DNA from: Flavobacterium anhuiense
Lineage (GTDB): Bacteria; Bacteroidota; Bacteroidia; Flavobacteriales; Flavobacteriaceae
Reading direction: 5' to 3'
Assembly (NCBI RefSeq): GCF_900101855.1
Contig: NZ_FMVC01000006.1
Span: 295,296-359,295 of the forward strand
Length of the DNA stretch: 64,000 bases
Shown piece by piece: positions 1 through 8,701 of the stretch. A program made the translations under genes and the position numbers. The notes beneath the pieces were generated by a model. The model had not been told where the DNA came from, searched no databases, and worked only from the letters and a program-made list of their open reading frames with translations. How positions within the stretch are numbered: the stretch's first letter is position 1; each line of letters starts with the position of its first letter.

Positions 1-159
1 GCCAAATCTGCGAGAGAAATATCAGCCCGCAGATTTAACAGATCAGCAGATAAAATATAGTGATGTGCATTATGAAAGTAAAACGTCTTTTATGCTCAAA
101 GAGAACTATGTTTCTATGTGTTTAAATTAATTAGATCCATATAATTAAAAATAAAAACT
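1..159. other. Intergenic leader with no gene seen
   Basis: No plausible coding region is visible here. The stretch holds an inverted pair AAATCTGCG (4-12) and CGCAGATTT (28-36), and two octamers, ACTATGTT (105-112) and TCTATGTG (113-120), that fit the 8-base word pattern seen in other intergenic regions of this window. It precedes the GH2 gene; no clear TAnnTTTG element was found. Confidence 0.5.
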
Positions 160-1962
160 ATGAAAAAAATTGTAATGCTGTGCTGTAGTTTTCTCCTTAT
201 GGGAAAAGCCATTGCACAGGAAATTCCGTTAGTTTCCAATATTGCGGCCCGAAACAATATTACTTTAAACGGAAAATGGAGTTATATCGTAGATCCGCTA
301 GAAAATGGTTATTATGATTACCGCTTAATGCCTTTTAAAAACAACGGATTTTTCGAAAATAAAAAATGGAATACCACAGACTTAACCGAATATAATTTCG
401 CAACCTCAGCAGTAATGGATATTCCGTCTGATTGGAATTCGAAAGATCAAAGGTTGTTTTTTTATGAAGGAACGGTTTGGTTTCAGAAAGACTTTAATTA
501 TAAAAAAGATGTAAAAACAAAAGGAATTCTTCATTTCGGAGCAGTCAATTATGACGCAAAAGTCTACGTAAACGGAAAACTGGCGGGAACGCACGTTGGT
601 GGTTATACGCTTTTCAATTTTGATGTAACCGATTTATTAGTTGACGGAAATAATTTTGTAGTAGTAAAAGTCGATAATAAGCGCCACAAAGACAATGTGC
701 CAACGGTAAACATGGATTGGTGGAATTATGGCGGAATCACAAGAGACGTCACTTTGGCTCAAGTTCCGAATACGTATATCGAAGATTATTTGGTTCAATT
801 GGATAAAAAAGAAAAAGGAAAAATTTCTGGTTGGATAAAATTGAATAGTGAAACAGCAAACCAATCTGTTTCGGTTTCTATTCCTGAATTGAAAATCAAA
901 AAGAACATTACTACAGATGCAAAAGGAATGGCATATTTTGAAATAAAAGCCAATCCAGTTTTATGGACGCCAGAAAAGCCAAAATTATATGAGGTAACCA
1001 TTTCTAAGGCCGATGAAAATATTGCGGATCAAATTGGTTTTAGAACTATTGAAACTAAAGGAAAAGAAATTCTGTTAAACGGGAAAAAAGTCTTTTTACG
1101 CGGCATCAGTATTCACGAAGAAGCGCCTTTTAGATCTGGAAGAGCTTGGTCTGAAGACGATGCCATAACGTTGTTGAATTGGGCAAAAGAATTAGGCTGT
1201 AATTATGTTCGTCTGGCGCACTATCCGCACAATGAAAACATGGTAAAACAAGCTGAAAAAATGGGGTTAATGATTTGGTCTGAGGTTCCGGTTTATTGGA
1301 CAATTTCATGGACAAATCCAGATACTTATGCCAATGCAGAACATCAATTGCACGATATGATTTATCGTGATAAAAACCGTTGTGGAATTGTAATTTGGTC
1401 AATCGCCAACGAAACACCACACGGAGATGATAGAGATATTTTCTTAAGCAAACTGGCAAAATATGCGCGTACGCAGGACAATTCTCGTTTAATCAGTATG
1501 GCAATGGAAGTGACTAAAAGTCCAAACAATATAAATACACTTCATGATAATATGAACGAGTTTGTAGACATTGTAAGTTTCAATCAATATTTAGGCTGGT
1601 ACAGAGGAACAAACGAATCTTGCAAAGACATGCAATGGGTAATTCCCTACAACAAACCGGTTATTATCAGCGAATTCGGAGGCGAAGCCTTACAAGGTCG
1701 TCATGGAGATAAAAAAGAACGCTGGAACGAAGAATATCAAGAAGAATTATACATTCAAAACACACAAATGTTCAATAGGATTGAAGGCTTGGCAGGAGTT
1801 TCTCCTTGGATTTTGGTTGACTTCAGATCTCCAAGAAGGCAGTTGCCAAATATTCAGGATTTCTTCAACCGTAAAGGATTAATTTCAGATCAAGGAATTA
1901 AAAAGAAAGCTTTTTATGTGATGAAAGATTGGTACAAGCAAAAAGAAGAAGAATATAAGTAA
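160..1962 (+). CDS. Secreted glycoside hydrolase family 2 (beta-glucuronidase/beta-galactosidase-like)
   Basis: A 600-residue protein with a signal peptide ending at ...GKAIAQ, so export to the periplasm or cell surface is expected. Order of domains: sugar-binding jelly roll (about 30-200, with VWFQKDF and GGYTLFNFDVTD), immunoglobulin-like sandwich (about 210-300), and TIM barrel (about 305-595). GH2 hallmarks are seen: VIWSIANETPHG with the acid/base Glu near residue 418, and IISEFGGEA with the nucleophile Glu near 505. The length matches beta-glucuronidase-type GH2 enzymes rather than the 1000-residue LacZ type. The exact sugar cannot be read from sequence. The gene stands alone, with its own terminator downstream. 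Confidence 0.9.
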   Translation: MKKIVMLCCSFLLMGKAIAQEIPLVSNIAARNNITLNGKWSYIVDPLENGYYDYRLMPFKNNGFFENKKWNTTDLTEYNFATSAVMDIPSDWNSKDQRLFFYEGTVWFQKDFNYKKDVKTKGILHFGAVNYDAKVYVNGKLAGTHVGGYTLFNFDVTDLLVDGNNFVVVKVDNKRHKDNVPTVNMDWWNYGGITRDVTLAQVPNTYIEDYLVQLDKKEKGKISGWIKLNSETANQSVSVSIPELKIKKNITTDAKGMAYFEIKANPVLWTPEKPKLYEVTISKADENIADQIGFRTIETKGKEILLNGKKVFLRGISIHEEAPFRSGRAWSEDDAITLLNWAKELGCNYVRLAHYPHNENMVKQAEKMGLMIWSEVPVYWTISWTNPDTYANAEHQLHDMIYRDKNRCGIVIWSIANETPHGDDRDIFLSKLAKYARTQDNSRLISMAMEVTKSPNNINTLHDNMNEFVDIVSFNQYLGWYRGTNESCKDMQWVIPYNKPVIISEFGGEALQGRHGDKKERWNEEYQEELYIQNTQMFNRIEGLAGVSPWILVDFRSPRRQLPNIQDFFNRKGLISDQGIKKKAFYVMKDWYKQKEEEYK

Positions 1963-1976
1963 GTAAAGCAAGTAGA

Positions 1977-2013
1977 AAACCTCCAAAGTCATTTTGATTT
2001 TGGAGGTTTTTTT
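1977..2013 (+). terminator. Intrinsic terminator after GH2 gene
   Basis: An 11-base inverted repeat (1977-1987 with 1999-2009) is followed by a T run, placed 14 bases after the GH2 stop. Confidence 0.85.
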
Positions 2014-2056
2014 CTGTTTTTTCCTTAATTTTATTTGAAAAAACAGAAGACATTTA

Positions 2057-2686
2057 ATGGAACTAGAAATTGTCATAAGATTGCTTTTAGCAGCATTTTG
2101 GGGAGCTTTAATTGGTGCCGAAAGAGAATATAGCGGAAAAGCGGCAGGTCTTCGCACCACAATAATGATTTCAGTCGGAGCTTGTTTCTTCACTTTTATG
2201 TCCGAATGGATTGGTGGAGCAGGAAATCCAGATAGAATAGCTTCTAATATTGTAACCGGTTTAGGATTTCTTTGTGCAGGAGTTATTTTTAGATCCGATA
2301 GCCATGTTACCGGTATTACAACAGCAGCAACAATTTGGTCGGTTGCAGCTGTAAGCATGGGAGTAGGAGCAGGATATTATTTTGCATCGGCTTGCGCGGC
2401 CTTAATGATTCTTTCTATTCTTACAGTGCTTACATTTCTTCAGGATAAAATTGACCTCATCAACGAACATAAAACGCTTCGGATAACTTTTAAACGTTCA
2501 GACAATGGTCTCGAAAAATGCAAAGAACTTTTTTCTGCTAATGACGTAAAATCAAAACTGATTACGCAGCGCCGTAATTTGGATCATGTAGTTTTAGAAT
2601 GGCAGATACACGGACCTAAAAAAAATATAGAATCTTTGTATGCAACACTTTTGCAAGAATCTGTTTTTGAAGAATTAGTATTATAA
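2057..2686 (+). CDS. MgtC/SapB family membrane protein
   Basis: A 209-residue inner-membrane protein. The N-terminal 140 residues hold about four or five hydrophobic helices with the family signature GAERE...GKAAGLRTT and later VTGLGFLCAGVIF and GITTAATIW. The C-terminal 70 residues form a soluble tail (about 145-209), as in YhiD/SapB-type members. MgtC proteins are linked to growth in low magnesium and, in some bacteria, to modulation of the F-type ATPase; the role here is unknown. It is 11 bases upstream of a GNAT gene and probably cotranscribed with it. Confidence 0.88.
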   Translation: MELEIVIRLLLAAFWGALIGAEREYSGKAAGLRTTIMISVGACFFTFMSEWIGGAGNPDRIASNIVTGLGFLCAGVIFRSDSHVTGITTAATIWSVAAVSMGVGAGYYFASACAALMILSILTVLTFLQDKIDLINEHKTLRITFKRSDNGLEKCKELFSANDVKSKLITQRRNLDHVVLEWQIHGPKKNIESLYATLLQESVFEELVL

Positions 2687-2697
2687 TAGCAAAAAAT

Positions 2698-3237
2698 ATG
2701 AATTTTAATTTACAGCCCATTTTAGAAAATGATCTTTGTATTTTGTCTCCTTTAGAAGAAAACGATTTTGAAGCATTGTACAAAGTAGCTTCCGATCCTA
2801 AAATTTGGGAACAGCATCCAAATAAAGACCGATGGAAAAAAGAAGTTTTCGAAAACTTTTTTGAAGGAGCCATGAAAAGCAAAGGCGCTTTTAAAATTAT
2901 AAGTAAAGAAACAGGAGAAGTTATCGGAAGTACCAGATTTTACGATTTTAACGAAGAAGACGATAGTGTTTTTATCGGTTATACTTTTTATGCGGTTTCG
3001 TGTTGGGGAAAAGGCATTAATCAAAGCGTAAAAAAGACCATGTTGGATTATCTTTTTCAATATGTTTCGAAAGCGAAGTTTCATATTGGTTCAGAAAATA
3101 TCAGATCGCAAATTGCAATTTCTAGAGTAGGAGCCAAAAAAGTCGCTGAAGAAGAAGTGGCTTACTTCGGAGAAAAGCCAAAATTGAATTTTGTGTATCA
3201 AATAAATAAAGAAGATTGGAAAAGACAAAAGCCTTAA
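2698..3237 (+). CDS. GNAT-family N-acetyltransferase (RimJ/RimL-like)
   Basis: A 179-residue cytoplasmic acetyltransferase. The pattern fits acetyltransferases of the RimJ/RimL group: N-terminal LSPLEENDFEALYKVASD, a central GEVIGSTRFYDF strand, and the acetyl-CoA region WGKGINQSVKKTMLDYLF at about residues 101-118. Ribosomal or small-molecule acceptors are both possible. It follows the MgtC gene by 11 bases. Its stop codon lies inside the left arm of the shared bidirectional terminator. Confidence 0.85.
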   Translation: MNFNLQPILENDLCILSPLEENDFEALYKVASDPKIWEQHPNKDRWKKEVFENFFEGAMKSKGAFKIISKETGEVIGSTRFYDFNEEDDSVFIGYTFYAVSCWGKGINQSVKKTMLDYLFQYVSKAKFHIGSENIRSQIAISRVGAKKVAEEEVAYFGEKPKLNFVYQINKEDWKRQKP

Positions 3238-3263
3238 ACGAAATGTTTAAGGCTTTTGTCTTT
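3221..3263. terminator. Bidirectional terminator between convergent genes
   Basis: A perfect 19-base inverted repeat (3221-3239 with 3245-3263) has a 5-base loop. It has A/T runs on both sides and lies between the plus-strand GNAT gene, whose stop is inside the left arm, and the minus-strand DUF4249 gene. Confidence 0.9.
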
Positions 3264-3278
3264 TATAAAATTGATTTT

Positions 3279-4091
3279 CTATTTCACCAAATAATCAACC
3301 TGATCGGCTTCGCAAAGTCTGAAATAGCCAAAAGCAAAATTATTGGCATCAGAAGTGTTTACAATGTTTCCTCGAATGTTTCCTGGAGGAACAAGAAAAG
3401 GATTTGCGCTTGAAGCTTCCAAGATTAATTTCCAGTAGTTGTAGAAATTTTTAGAAACGCCTCTGTGCGTTATTTTGACAGTGTTTCCAGATTTCATGTC
3501 TTCATGAGAATATCTGGTGCTGATTTCGTTTCCATTGAAAAATTCATCATTGGTAATTTCGTATTCCGGATAAATCAAGAATTCACTTTGGTAATCGGTT
3601 ACGTAAAAATTAACTTGATCTGCTGGGTCATTGTAGTAGAATGTCAATTCAATAACATCTTCTCCACCAAAATCAGGAACTATTTTTTGTTCAATTTTAT
3701 TGATTGGAGTGGCAGAACTCAGTTTTTCAACCGCAGTATAACTTTGTCCCTCGGCAGTAATAAATAACTTGTATTCCATGTCAACTACAGGGAGAAAATT
3801 GGTGCATTTATAAACTCCTGCTTCGGTTTCATTAAAGGTAAAAACATCTCCGTTACTGTTTTCAACTCGTACTTGCGCGCCTGAAACTTTTGGAGTTGTA
3901 CCGCTGTAATAAGGAGCAGTTTTACTAATTTTTATGGTTTGTTCCTTTCCGTCAGTTCCTTTTTTCCAGATAATTTCGGCATCGATAACCAACTTGGTTT
4001 CGCCAGTTTCCAGATCCAGATTGACCACATCTTCGCATGACGCAAAAGAAAAAACAAAAAGAAGACTTATTAATGCCAGTGCTCTATTCAT
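3279..4091 (-). CDS. DUF4249 family lipoprotein
   Basis: A 270-residue protein when started at the Met of MNRALALISLLFVFSFASC, which gives a lipoprotein signal with Cys19. Longer readings run back into the TonB receptor gene and lack a signal peptide; an alternative Met at 4118 adds nine residues. DUF4249 proteins occur in Bacteroidota next to TonB receptors and have no established function. A periplasmic or outer-membrane partner of the adjacent receptor is the natural inference. The gene starts about 30 bases after the receptor stop, in the same operon. Confidence 0.85.
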   Translation of the reverse strand: MNRALALISLLFVFSFASCEDVVNLDLETGETKLVIDAEIIWKKGTDGKEQTIKISKTAPYYSGTTPKVSGAQVRVENSNGDVFTFNETEAGVYKCTNFLPVVDMEYKLFITAEGQSYTAVEKLSSATPINKIEQKIVPDFGGEDVIELTFYYNDPADQVNFYVTDYQSEFLIYPEYEITNDEFFNGNEISTRYSHEDMKSGNTVKITHRGVSKNFYNYWKLILEASSANPFLVPPGNIRGNIVNTSDANNFAFGYFRLCEADQVDYLVK

Positions 4092-4122
4092 TATCGTATA
4101 TTTTTTCAATTTATTCATAGCA

Positions 4123-6741
4123 TTAAAATTTAAAATTATAAGAAACCCCAGGAACAATTCCGAAAATAGAAAGTCTTCTGGTTTCATTTGCACCTGTATC
4201 TTCATTGGTTGTAAAGCTCATTGAAGCCGCATTTTTTCTGTTGTAAATGTTGTAAAGGCTAAATACCCAATAGCTTTGCCAACCTTTCTTTTTGTCTGGT
4301 TTTGGCGTGTACGTTGCCGCCACATCTAAGTGGTGGAAAAGTGGCAAACGGTTTTCGTTTCGCAAAGAATAATTTGGCACATGAATACCTCCCATTTCAT
4401 AATAGCCATTTGCGTACGTTACCGGCTGACCAGATTGTAAAGTAAAATTACCATTAAAAGACCATTTCGGATTCAGTTCATAACTTCCTACAATGCTTAG
4501 ATTATGCAGTTTGTCATAACCAGATAAATACCAGTCGCCGTTGGCAATTCCAGGTTCTTCGGGAGTTCTTCCAGGAGTTTTTTGTTCGGCTCTAGATAAA
4601 GTATACGAAATCCATCCAGTAAAAACGCCAGTGTTTTTTCTGAATAACAATTCCATTCCGTAAGATCTGGCTTTTCCGTTTAAAATAACCTGCTCAATAT
4701 TGTTGTTAGCCAAAACATCAGCGCCGTCAATATAGTCAATACGATTTTGAACATTTTTATAAAATAATTCGGTTTCTAAAGAGTAATCTCCATCTCTGAA
4801 ATTTCTGAAATACCCCATAGCATACTGATCCAAAAGCTGAGGTTTTGTAAAAGGTCCGCTTGGTGTCCAGATGCTCATTGGCAGAGGAGATTGAGTGTTT
4901 GATAAAATATGAATGTACTGCGCCATTCTGTTGTAACTCGCTTTTATAGAAGTTTCGTCGTTAAAGGCATAAGACAAGGCAGCTCGAGGTTCAAAATTAT
5001 TAAACTTGCTGATGGTTTTTCCTTTTCCGTACGAAATGCTTCCGTTGGGCGTTCCTTCTTCATAAATTTTGTATAACGGATTGTATACCACCGCTTGACC
5101 ATTTTCGTAAGTACTAATAATTTCGTCTCCTAAACGATAAAACATGCTGTAGCGCAGTCCATAACGGAAATTCAGTTTCTCTGTAATCTGATTTTCAAAA
5201 TCAACAAAAGCAGAAGCTTCTAAAGCATATTTTTTGTCCAGCTGCATATAATTAAACTGCGAATCTGGAGAAGTCGGTTTTACAACTCCTGGGTTGAAAT
5301 TGTAATACAAACCATCAATTCCGTAATTGATTTTGAACTTTTCAGACTGCTGGAAATTCCAGTTGTATTTCAATCCATAACTCGCAATATTGCTATCCCA
5401 TTTAAAACTTTCAATCGGGATTTCCAGATTAAATCTATAATCACTGTAGAAAGTAGATAAATTGCTGTTTACGCGGTCAGAAAATTTATGTTTCCAGCTC
5501 AAAATACCCATTGTGCTTCCGTAAGTGCTGGCAAAACGATCATTAATATCAAATATATCATTTCCGAAGTAACCAGAAAAAGACAATGAATTCTTGGCAT
5601 TAAAACGATAATTTAATTTAGCATTCAAATCATAAAACATGGCAGAGTTGTTATTATCTGCCAGTTTCATGAACAAATGCGCGTACGAAGCTCGTCCGGA
5701 AAGGATGAACGAACCTTTTTCTTTTTGCAACGGACCTTGAACTAAAAGACGGCTCGAAATGATTCCGATTCCTCCATTTACTTTATATTCTTCAAAGTCT
5801 CCCGTTTGTTGCGTAACATCTAAAACAGAAGAAACACGTCCTCCAAATTTTGACGGGATTCCTCCTTTATACAAATCTAAACCGTTAACAATGTCGGCAT
5901 TAAAAATAGAAAAGAACCCAAACATGTGTGAATCGGCGTAAACCGGAGCACCATCCAAAAGAATCAGATTCTGATCGGCAGCACCACCGCGGACATTAAA
6001 CCCCGAAGAAGCTTCTCCCGCATTGGTAACTCCAGGCAAAGTCAAAATTGATTTTAACGGATCTGGTTCGCCCATTGCAACAGGAATTTTTTTGATTTCC
6101 TGCATTGAAAGCTTATTCACACTCATTTGAGTGGTTTTAATATCAACTGCTTTATTGTTCATTACAATAACTTCTCCCAACTGCTGGCTGTCTGAATCTA
6201 TATTGAAGTTCACTTTGGTGTCGTCTGAAACAGAAACACGTTTTTCTTCATTTTTAAATCCAACATAGCTTACCTGTACAGTGTAGGTTCCGTTTGGGAC
6301 ATCAATGCTGTATTTTCCATTAGCGTCTGTTACAACGCCAGTTTCCAGTTCTTTAATAAAAATATTGGCGCCAATAACAGGCTGTCTTTCGTCATCATAA
6401 ATGTGGCCGGTCAGCTTGCTTTTTTTTTTGGCTGGTTTCGGAGTCTGAGATTTCTGCTTAACAAAAATATTGCTTCCAACTATAGAAAATTGTACAATCG
6501 AAGTTTGGTTCAATTCCGTAATAAGCTTGCTCATTTCGATATTCTTATACGTGTTTTTTTGAGTAAAATACTTTTTATTGGTATCTATCTGATCTGTAAA
6601 AGCAAATTTAAAATCGGTTTGACTTTCAATCTGTTTGAAGAATTCTTTTAAAGTTACATTTTGATCTACAGTTACGGTAACGCTTTGGGCAGACATACAT
6701 AAACTGAATAAAAAAAAGCACGCTGAAATTATATGCTTCAT
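4123..6741 (-). CDS. TonB-dependent receptor with N-terminal STN signalling domain
   Basis: An 872-residue outer-membrane receptor. Order: signal peptide ending CMSAQ; STN domain (about 20-95, VTLKEFFKQIESQTDFKFAF), the part that contacts FecR-type anti-sigma factors; carboxypeptidase-regulatory-like domain (about 110-190, GHIYDDERQPVIGANIFI); plug (about 205-320, with FNVRGGAADQNLILLDGAPV); and a 22-strand-type barrel ending in VSYNFKF. Together with the upstream ECF sigma and FecR genes this is a complete cell-surface signalling set. The substrate is unknown; no SusD partner is present, and a DUF4249 lipoprotein follows instead. Confidence 0.93.
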   Translation of the reverse strand: MKHIISACFFLFSLCMSAQSVTVTVDQNVTLKEFFKQIESQTDFKFAFTDQIDTNKKYFTQKNTYKNIEMSKLITELNQTSIVQFSIVGSNIFVKQKSQTPKPAKKKSKLTGHIYDDERQPVIGANIFIKELETGVVTDANGKYSIDVPNGTYTVQVSYVGFKNEEKRVSVSDDTKVNFNIDSDSQQLGEVIVMNNKAVDIKTTQMSVNKLSMQEIKKIPVAMGEPDPLKSILTLPGVTNAGEASSGFNVRGGAADQNLILLDGAPVYADSHMFGFFSIFNADIVNGLDLYKGGIPSKFGGRVSSVLDVTQQTGDFEEYKVNGGIGIISSRLLVQGPLQKEKGSFILSGRASYAHLFMKLADNNNSAMFYDLNAKLNYRFNAKNSLSFSGYFGNDIFDINDRFASTYGSTMGILSWKHKFSDRVNSNLSTFYSDYRFNLEIPIESFKWDSNIASYGLKYNWNFQQSEKFKINYGIDGLYYNFNPGVVKPTSPDSQFNYMQLDKKYALEASAFVDFENQITEKLNFRYGLRYSMFYRLGDEIISTYENGQAVVYNPLYKIYEEGTPNGSISYGKGKTISKFNNFEPRAALSYAFNDETSIKASYNRMAQYIHILSNTQSPLPMSIWTPSGPFTKPQLLDQYAMGYFRNFRDGDYSLETELFYKNVQNRIDYIDGADVLANNNIEQVILNGKARSYGMELLFRKNTGVFTGWISYTLSRAEQKTPGRTPEEPGIANGDWYLSGYDKLHNLSIVGSYELNPKWSFNGNFTLQSGQPVTYANGYYEMGGIHVPNYSLRNENRLPLFHHLDVAATYTPKPDKKKGWQSYWVFSLYNIYNRKNAASMSFTTNEDTGANETRRLSIFGIVPGVSYNFKF

Positions 6742-6803
6742 GAAATTTTGTATTTTTGAATATTATTAAATGGAATAACCTCGTGTTATCCTGAAAAATT
6801 AGG

Positions 6804-6832
6804 AGGATGTGTAGTTTCGCGGCTTACATCCT
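6804..6832 (-). promoter_or_regulatory. Hairpin between fecR-like gene and receptor gene
   Basis: Inverted heptamers AGGATGT (6804-6810) and ACATCCT (6826-6832) lie in the 101-base gap between the anti-sigma gene and the receptor gene. On the minus strand the hairpin is followed within a few bases by a short T-rich stretch. It could act as an attenuator or an RNA-processing site that sets receptor level separately from the regulators. No TAnnTTTG promoter was found in the gap. Confidence 0.4.
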
Positions 6833-6842
6833 TTCTTGTTTT

Positions 6843-7685
6843 TTATTGAAAAGTAATCTGTTTTAAATCTTCATTTATTTCAAAGTTTAGGTTATACATT
6901 TCGGATAGTAATTGTACAATTGTTTTTAAATCTTCTCTTTTATTGATTCGGATAGTGATTTTCTGATCGAGATTCTCTTTCGGAATATTGACTTTATAAC
7001 CATAGTTTTCTTCAATATAATGACTGATAACAGACAATTTTTCGTTATCAAAATCTATAAAACGGCTGAACTCTGATACTGAAGCAGTTTGGTTTCCGTA
7101 TGTAAATTTTTCTCCCGGTTTCAAAATCCATTTTTGGTTTTGGCCTTTTACATTCATTTGAACACTTCCTTCAAAAAGCTCAACGGTTACTTGTTTGTTT
7201 TCAGATTCTTTAACTGTAAAAGAAGTTCCTAAAACAGTAGTTGTGGTTTCGTCGCAAAAAACTTGAAAAGGATGCTGTTTGTCTTTTTTTACATTAAAAT
7301 AAGCTTCGCCGTCAATTTCAATTTTTCTGTTTAAAGCAAAATTGTTCCCAAAAGAAATTTTAGAATTCGGACCCAATTCAACTTTTGAACTGTCTGGCAA
7401 GACTACATATTTTATGGCTGAGGTTGTGTTTTCAATTACATTTTCAGCAAGAACTATATTTTCAACAGCAGAATTTTGGTTAAAATAAATTCCAGTTCCA
7501 ATAAGCGCAAAAAGTAAAACCGAAGCTGCTGCATAAAGATGCCAAGGCTTAAATTTTCTTTTTTTCTCAGAAAATGTTTTAGCATGAAATTGTTCCCATG
7601 AAGCTTCTTTCTCGCTGTCGGAATGAGATAGGGGAGACTCTTCCCATAACTTTTTAAACTCCTCGTCAAATTTCTCCTTATCCAT
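6843..7685 (-). CDS. FecR-family anti-sigma factor
   Basis: A 280-residue single-pass membrane protein. An N-terminal cytoplasmic part (1-45) is followed by a membrane helix at about 48-66 (LYAAASVLLFALIGTGIYF), a periplasmic FecR domain at about 95-195 (VVLPDSSKVELGPNSKISF), and a C-terminal DUF4974/STN-like domain at about 210-280 (NIPKENLDQKITI). In this family the cytoplasmic part holds the sigma factor and the periplasmic part senses the receptor STN domain. It lies between the ECF sigma gene (with a 69-residue gene interposed) and the STN receptor. Confidence 0.93.
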   Translation of the reverse strand: MDKEKFDEEFKKLWEESPLSHSDSEKEASWEQFHAKTFSEKKRKFKPWHLYAAASVLLFALIGTGIYFNQNSAVENIVLAENVIENTTSAIKYVVLPDSSKVELGPNSKISFGNNFALNRKIEIDGEAYFNVKKDKQHPFQVFCDETTTTVLGTSFTVKESENKQVTVELFEGSVQMNVKGQNQKWILKPGEKFTYGNQTASVSEFSRFIDFDNEKLSVISHYIEENYGYKVNIPKENLDQKITIRINKREDLKTIVQLLSEMYNLNFEINEDLKQITFQ

Positions 7686-7697
7686 TTTTTCTAGAAA

Positions 7698-7907
7698 TTA
7701 AATAATTTGACAATGAAATCCCTGTTTATTAAAAACACCGTAAACCATTTCTTTAATATCACGGTTGGTTTTAATTTTAAGGATGTTTTCGCGTCCGTGG
7801 CGATCAAAATTTATGATACAGTCAGAAATGATAAACTGTAAATGAGCTACAAGTAAACTTGCATCCTTTTTTGATTTTACATTAGTTTTATACGCTTCGA
7901 TATGCAT
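7698..7907 (-). CDS. Small ferredoxin-fold-like (HMA-like) protein, 69 residues
   Basis: A 69-residue ORF starting at the Met of MHIEAYKTNVK. A longer in-frame reading overlaps the sigma gene and adds unlikely sequence. The pattern suggests a beta-alpha-beta-beta-alpha-beta fold: strand HIEAYKTNV, helix KKDASLLVAHLQFI, strand IINFDRHG, strand NILKIKT, helix DIKEMVYGVFNKQGF, strand HCQII. This is the outline of heavy-metal-associated domains, but the CxxC metal motif is missing. It sits 46 bases after the sigma gene and 12 bases before the FecR gene, on the same strand. No function is known to me; a regulatory role in the sigma module is inference. Confidence 0.7.
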   Translation of the reverse strand: MHIEAYKTNVKSKKDASLLVAHLQFIISDCIINFDRHGRENILKIKTNRDIKEMVYGVFNKQGFHCQII

Positions 7908-7953
7908 TTTTAGTTCTTGTTTTTTAGTATAACAAACGAGAACTAAAAAGTTC

Positions 7954-8475
7954 CTAATGGTTTTCGATTTTTTTTCGAATAAATTTACTGGCGAGATAGA
8001 TATGATTGGCAATGGTCTTTTCAGAAAGATCCGTTATTTCTGCAATCTCCTTATAGCTAAGGTTTTCCAGTTTGTGTAAAGTGAATATTTTTTGTTGCTG
8101 TTCTGGAAGCTGATTAATGAAATTTTGAAGTTTTTCTTGTCGTTCTTCAAAAATTCCAGAGTCAGTTTCTTCATCGAGCATCTCAACTTGAGAAGGATCA
8201 AGCTGTACTACTTTGTTTTCTCTGTTCACATGATTGATGATAATGTTTTTGCAGATAACAAATATTTGTTTGTCAAACAACACATCTTCGTTAAGCAGTT
8301 CTCTTTTATTATATAATCTTATGAAAGTTTCCTGAACAAAGTCTTCAGGAGTAAATACAGAAGAATTGAATCGTTTGGCAATATTTATAAGTTTATCGTA
8401 ATAGCTGAAGTAAACTTCTTTAAAAGCTGCTTCATTACCTTTTTTTAAACTTAAAATAAATTTTTTATTGTCCAT
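7954..8475 (-). CDS. ECF RNA polymerase sigma factor (FecI-like)
   Basis: A 173-residue sigma-70 family factor with only regions 2 and 4. Region 2 carries FTPEDFVQETFIRLYNK (about 46-62). Region 4 carries LPEQQQKIFTLHKLENLSYK (about 117-136), followed by the helix-turn-helix DLSEKTIANHIYLASKFI. It heads the operon with the small HMA-like gene, the FecR gene, the STN receptor and DUF4249, and is expected to direct transcription of the receptor gene when released by the FecR-like protein. The start is the only ATG near the region 2 N terminus. Confidence 0.93.
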   Translation of the reverse strand: MDNKKFILSLKKGNEAAFKEVYFSYYDKLINIAKRFNSSVFTPEDFVQETFIRLYNKRELLNEDVLFDKQIFVICKNIIINHVNRENKVVQLDPSQVEMLDEETDSGIFEERQEKLQNFINQLPEQQQKIFTLHKLENLSYKEIAEITDLSEKTIANHIYLASKFIRKKIENH

Positions 8476-8645
8476 AACGAAAATATCGCGACTAGCTTCC
8501 TAGTTCTAAACTCTTTGGCTTCAATATTATTGTATTCAGAAATTGAGTAATCTAAATCAGGAATGTAATAAGTTACAAAGAACCGTAATTTAATCCAAGA
8601 TTTGACGCTTTTGTAGATTAAATGTTACAATTTATTTCAAATAAA

Positions 8646-8671
8646 AACCCTTAACAGAAATGTCAAGGGTT
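8646..8671 (-). terminator. Terminator after GNAT gene (minus strand)
   Basis: An 11-base imperfect inverted repeat (8646-8656 with 8661-8671) has a T run on the minus strand side, 31 bases past the stop of the GNAT gene that ends at 8702. Confidence 0.75.
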
Positions 8672-8701
8672 CTATTTTTTTTGTTTTTTGATTCTATTAA
8701 T

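Noticed and set aside
1130..1459. 109-codon ORF antisense to the GH2 gene
   Set aside because: Shadow of the GH2 catalytic region; the protein has no recognisable features.
4092..4205. N-terminal extension of the DUF4249 protein
   Set aside because: It overlaps the end of the TonB receptor gene and would bury the lipoprotein signal that starts at 4091.
7908..8012. N-terminal extension of the small HMA-like protein
   Set aside because: It overlaps the sigma gene and adds a basic stretch that does not fit the predicted fold; the Met at 7907 is placed exactly before the first strand.
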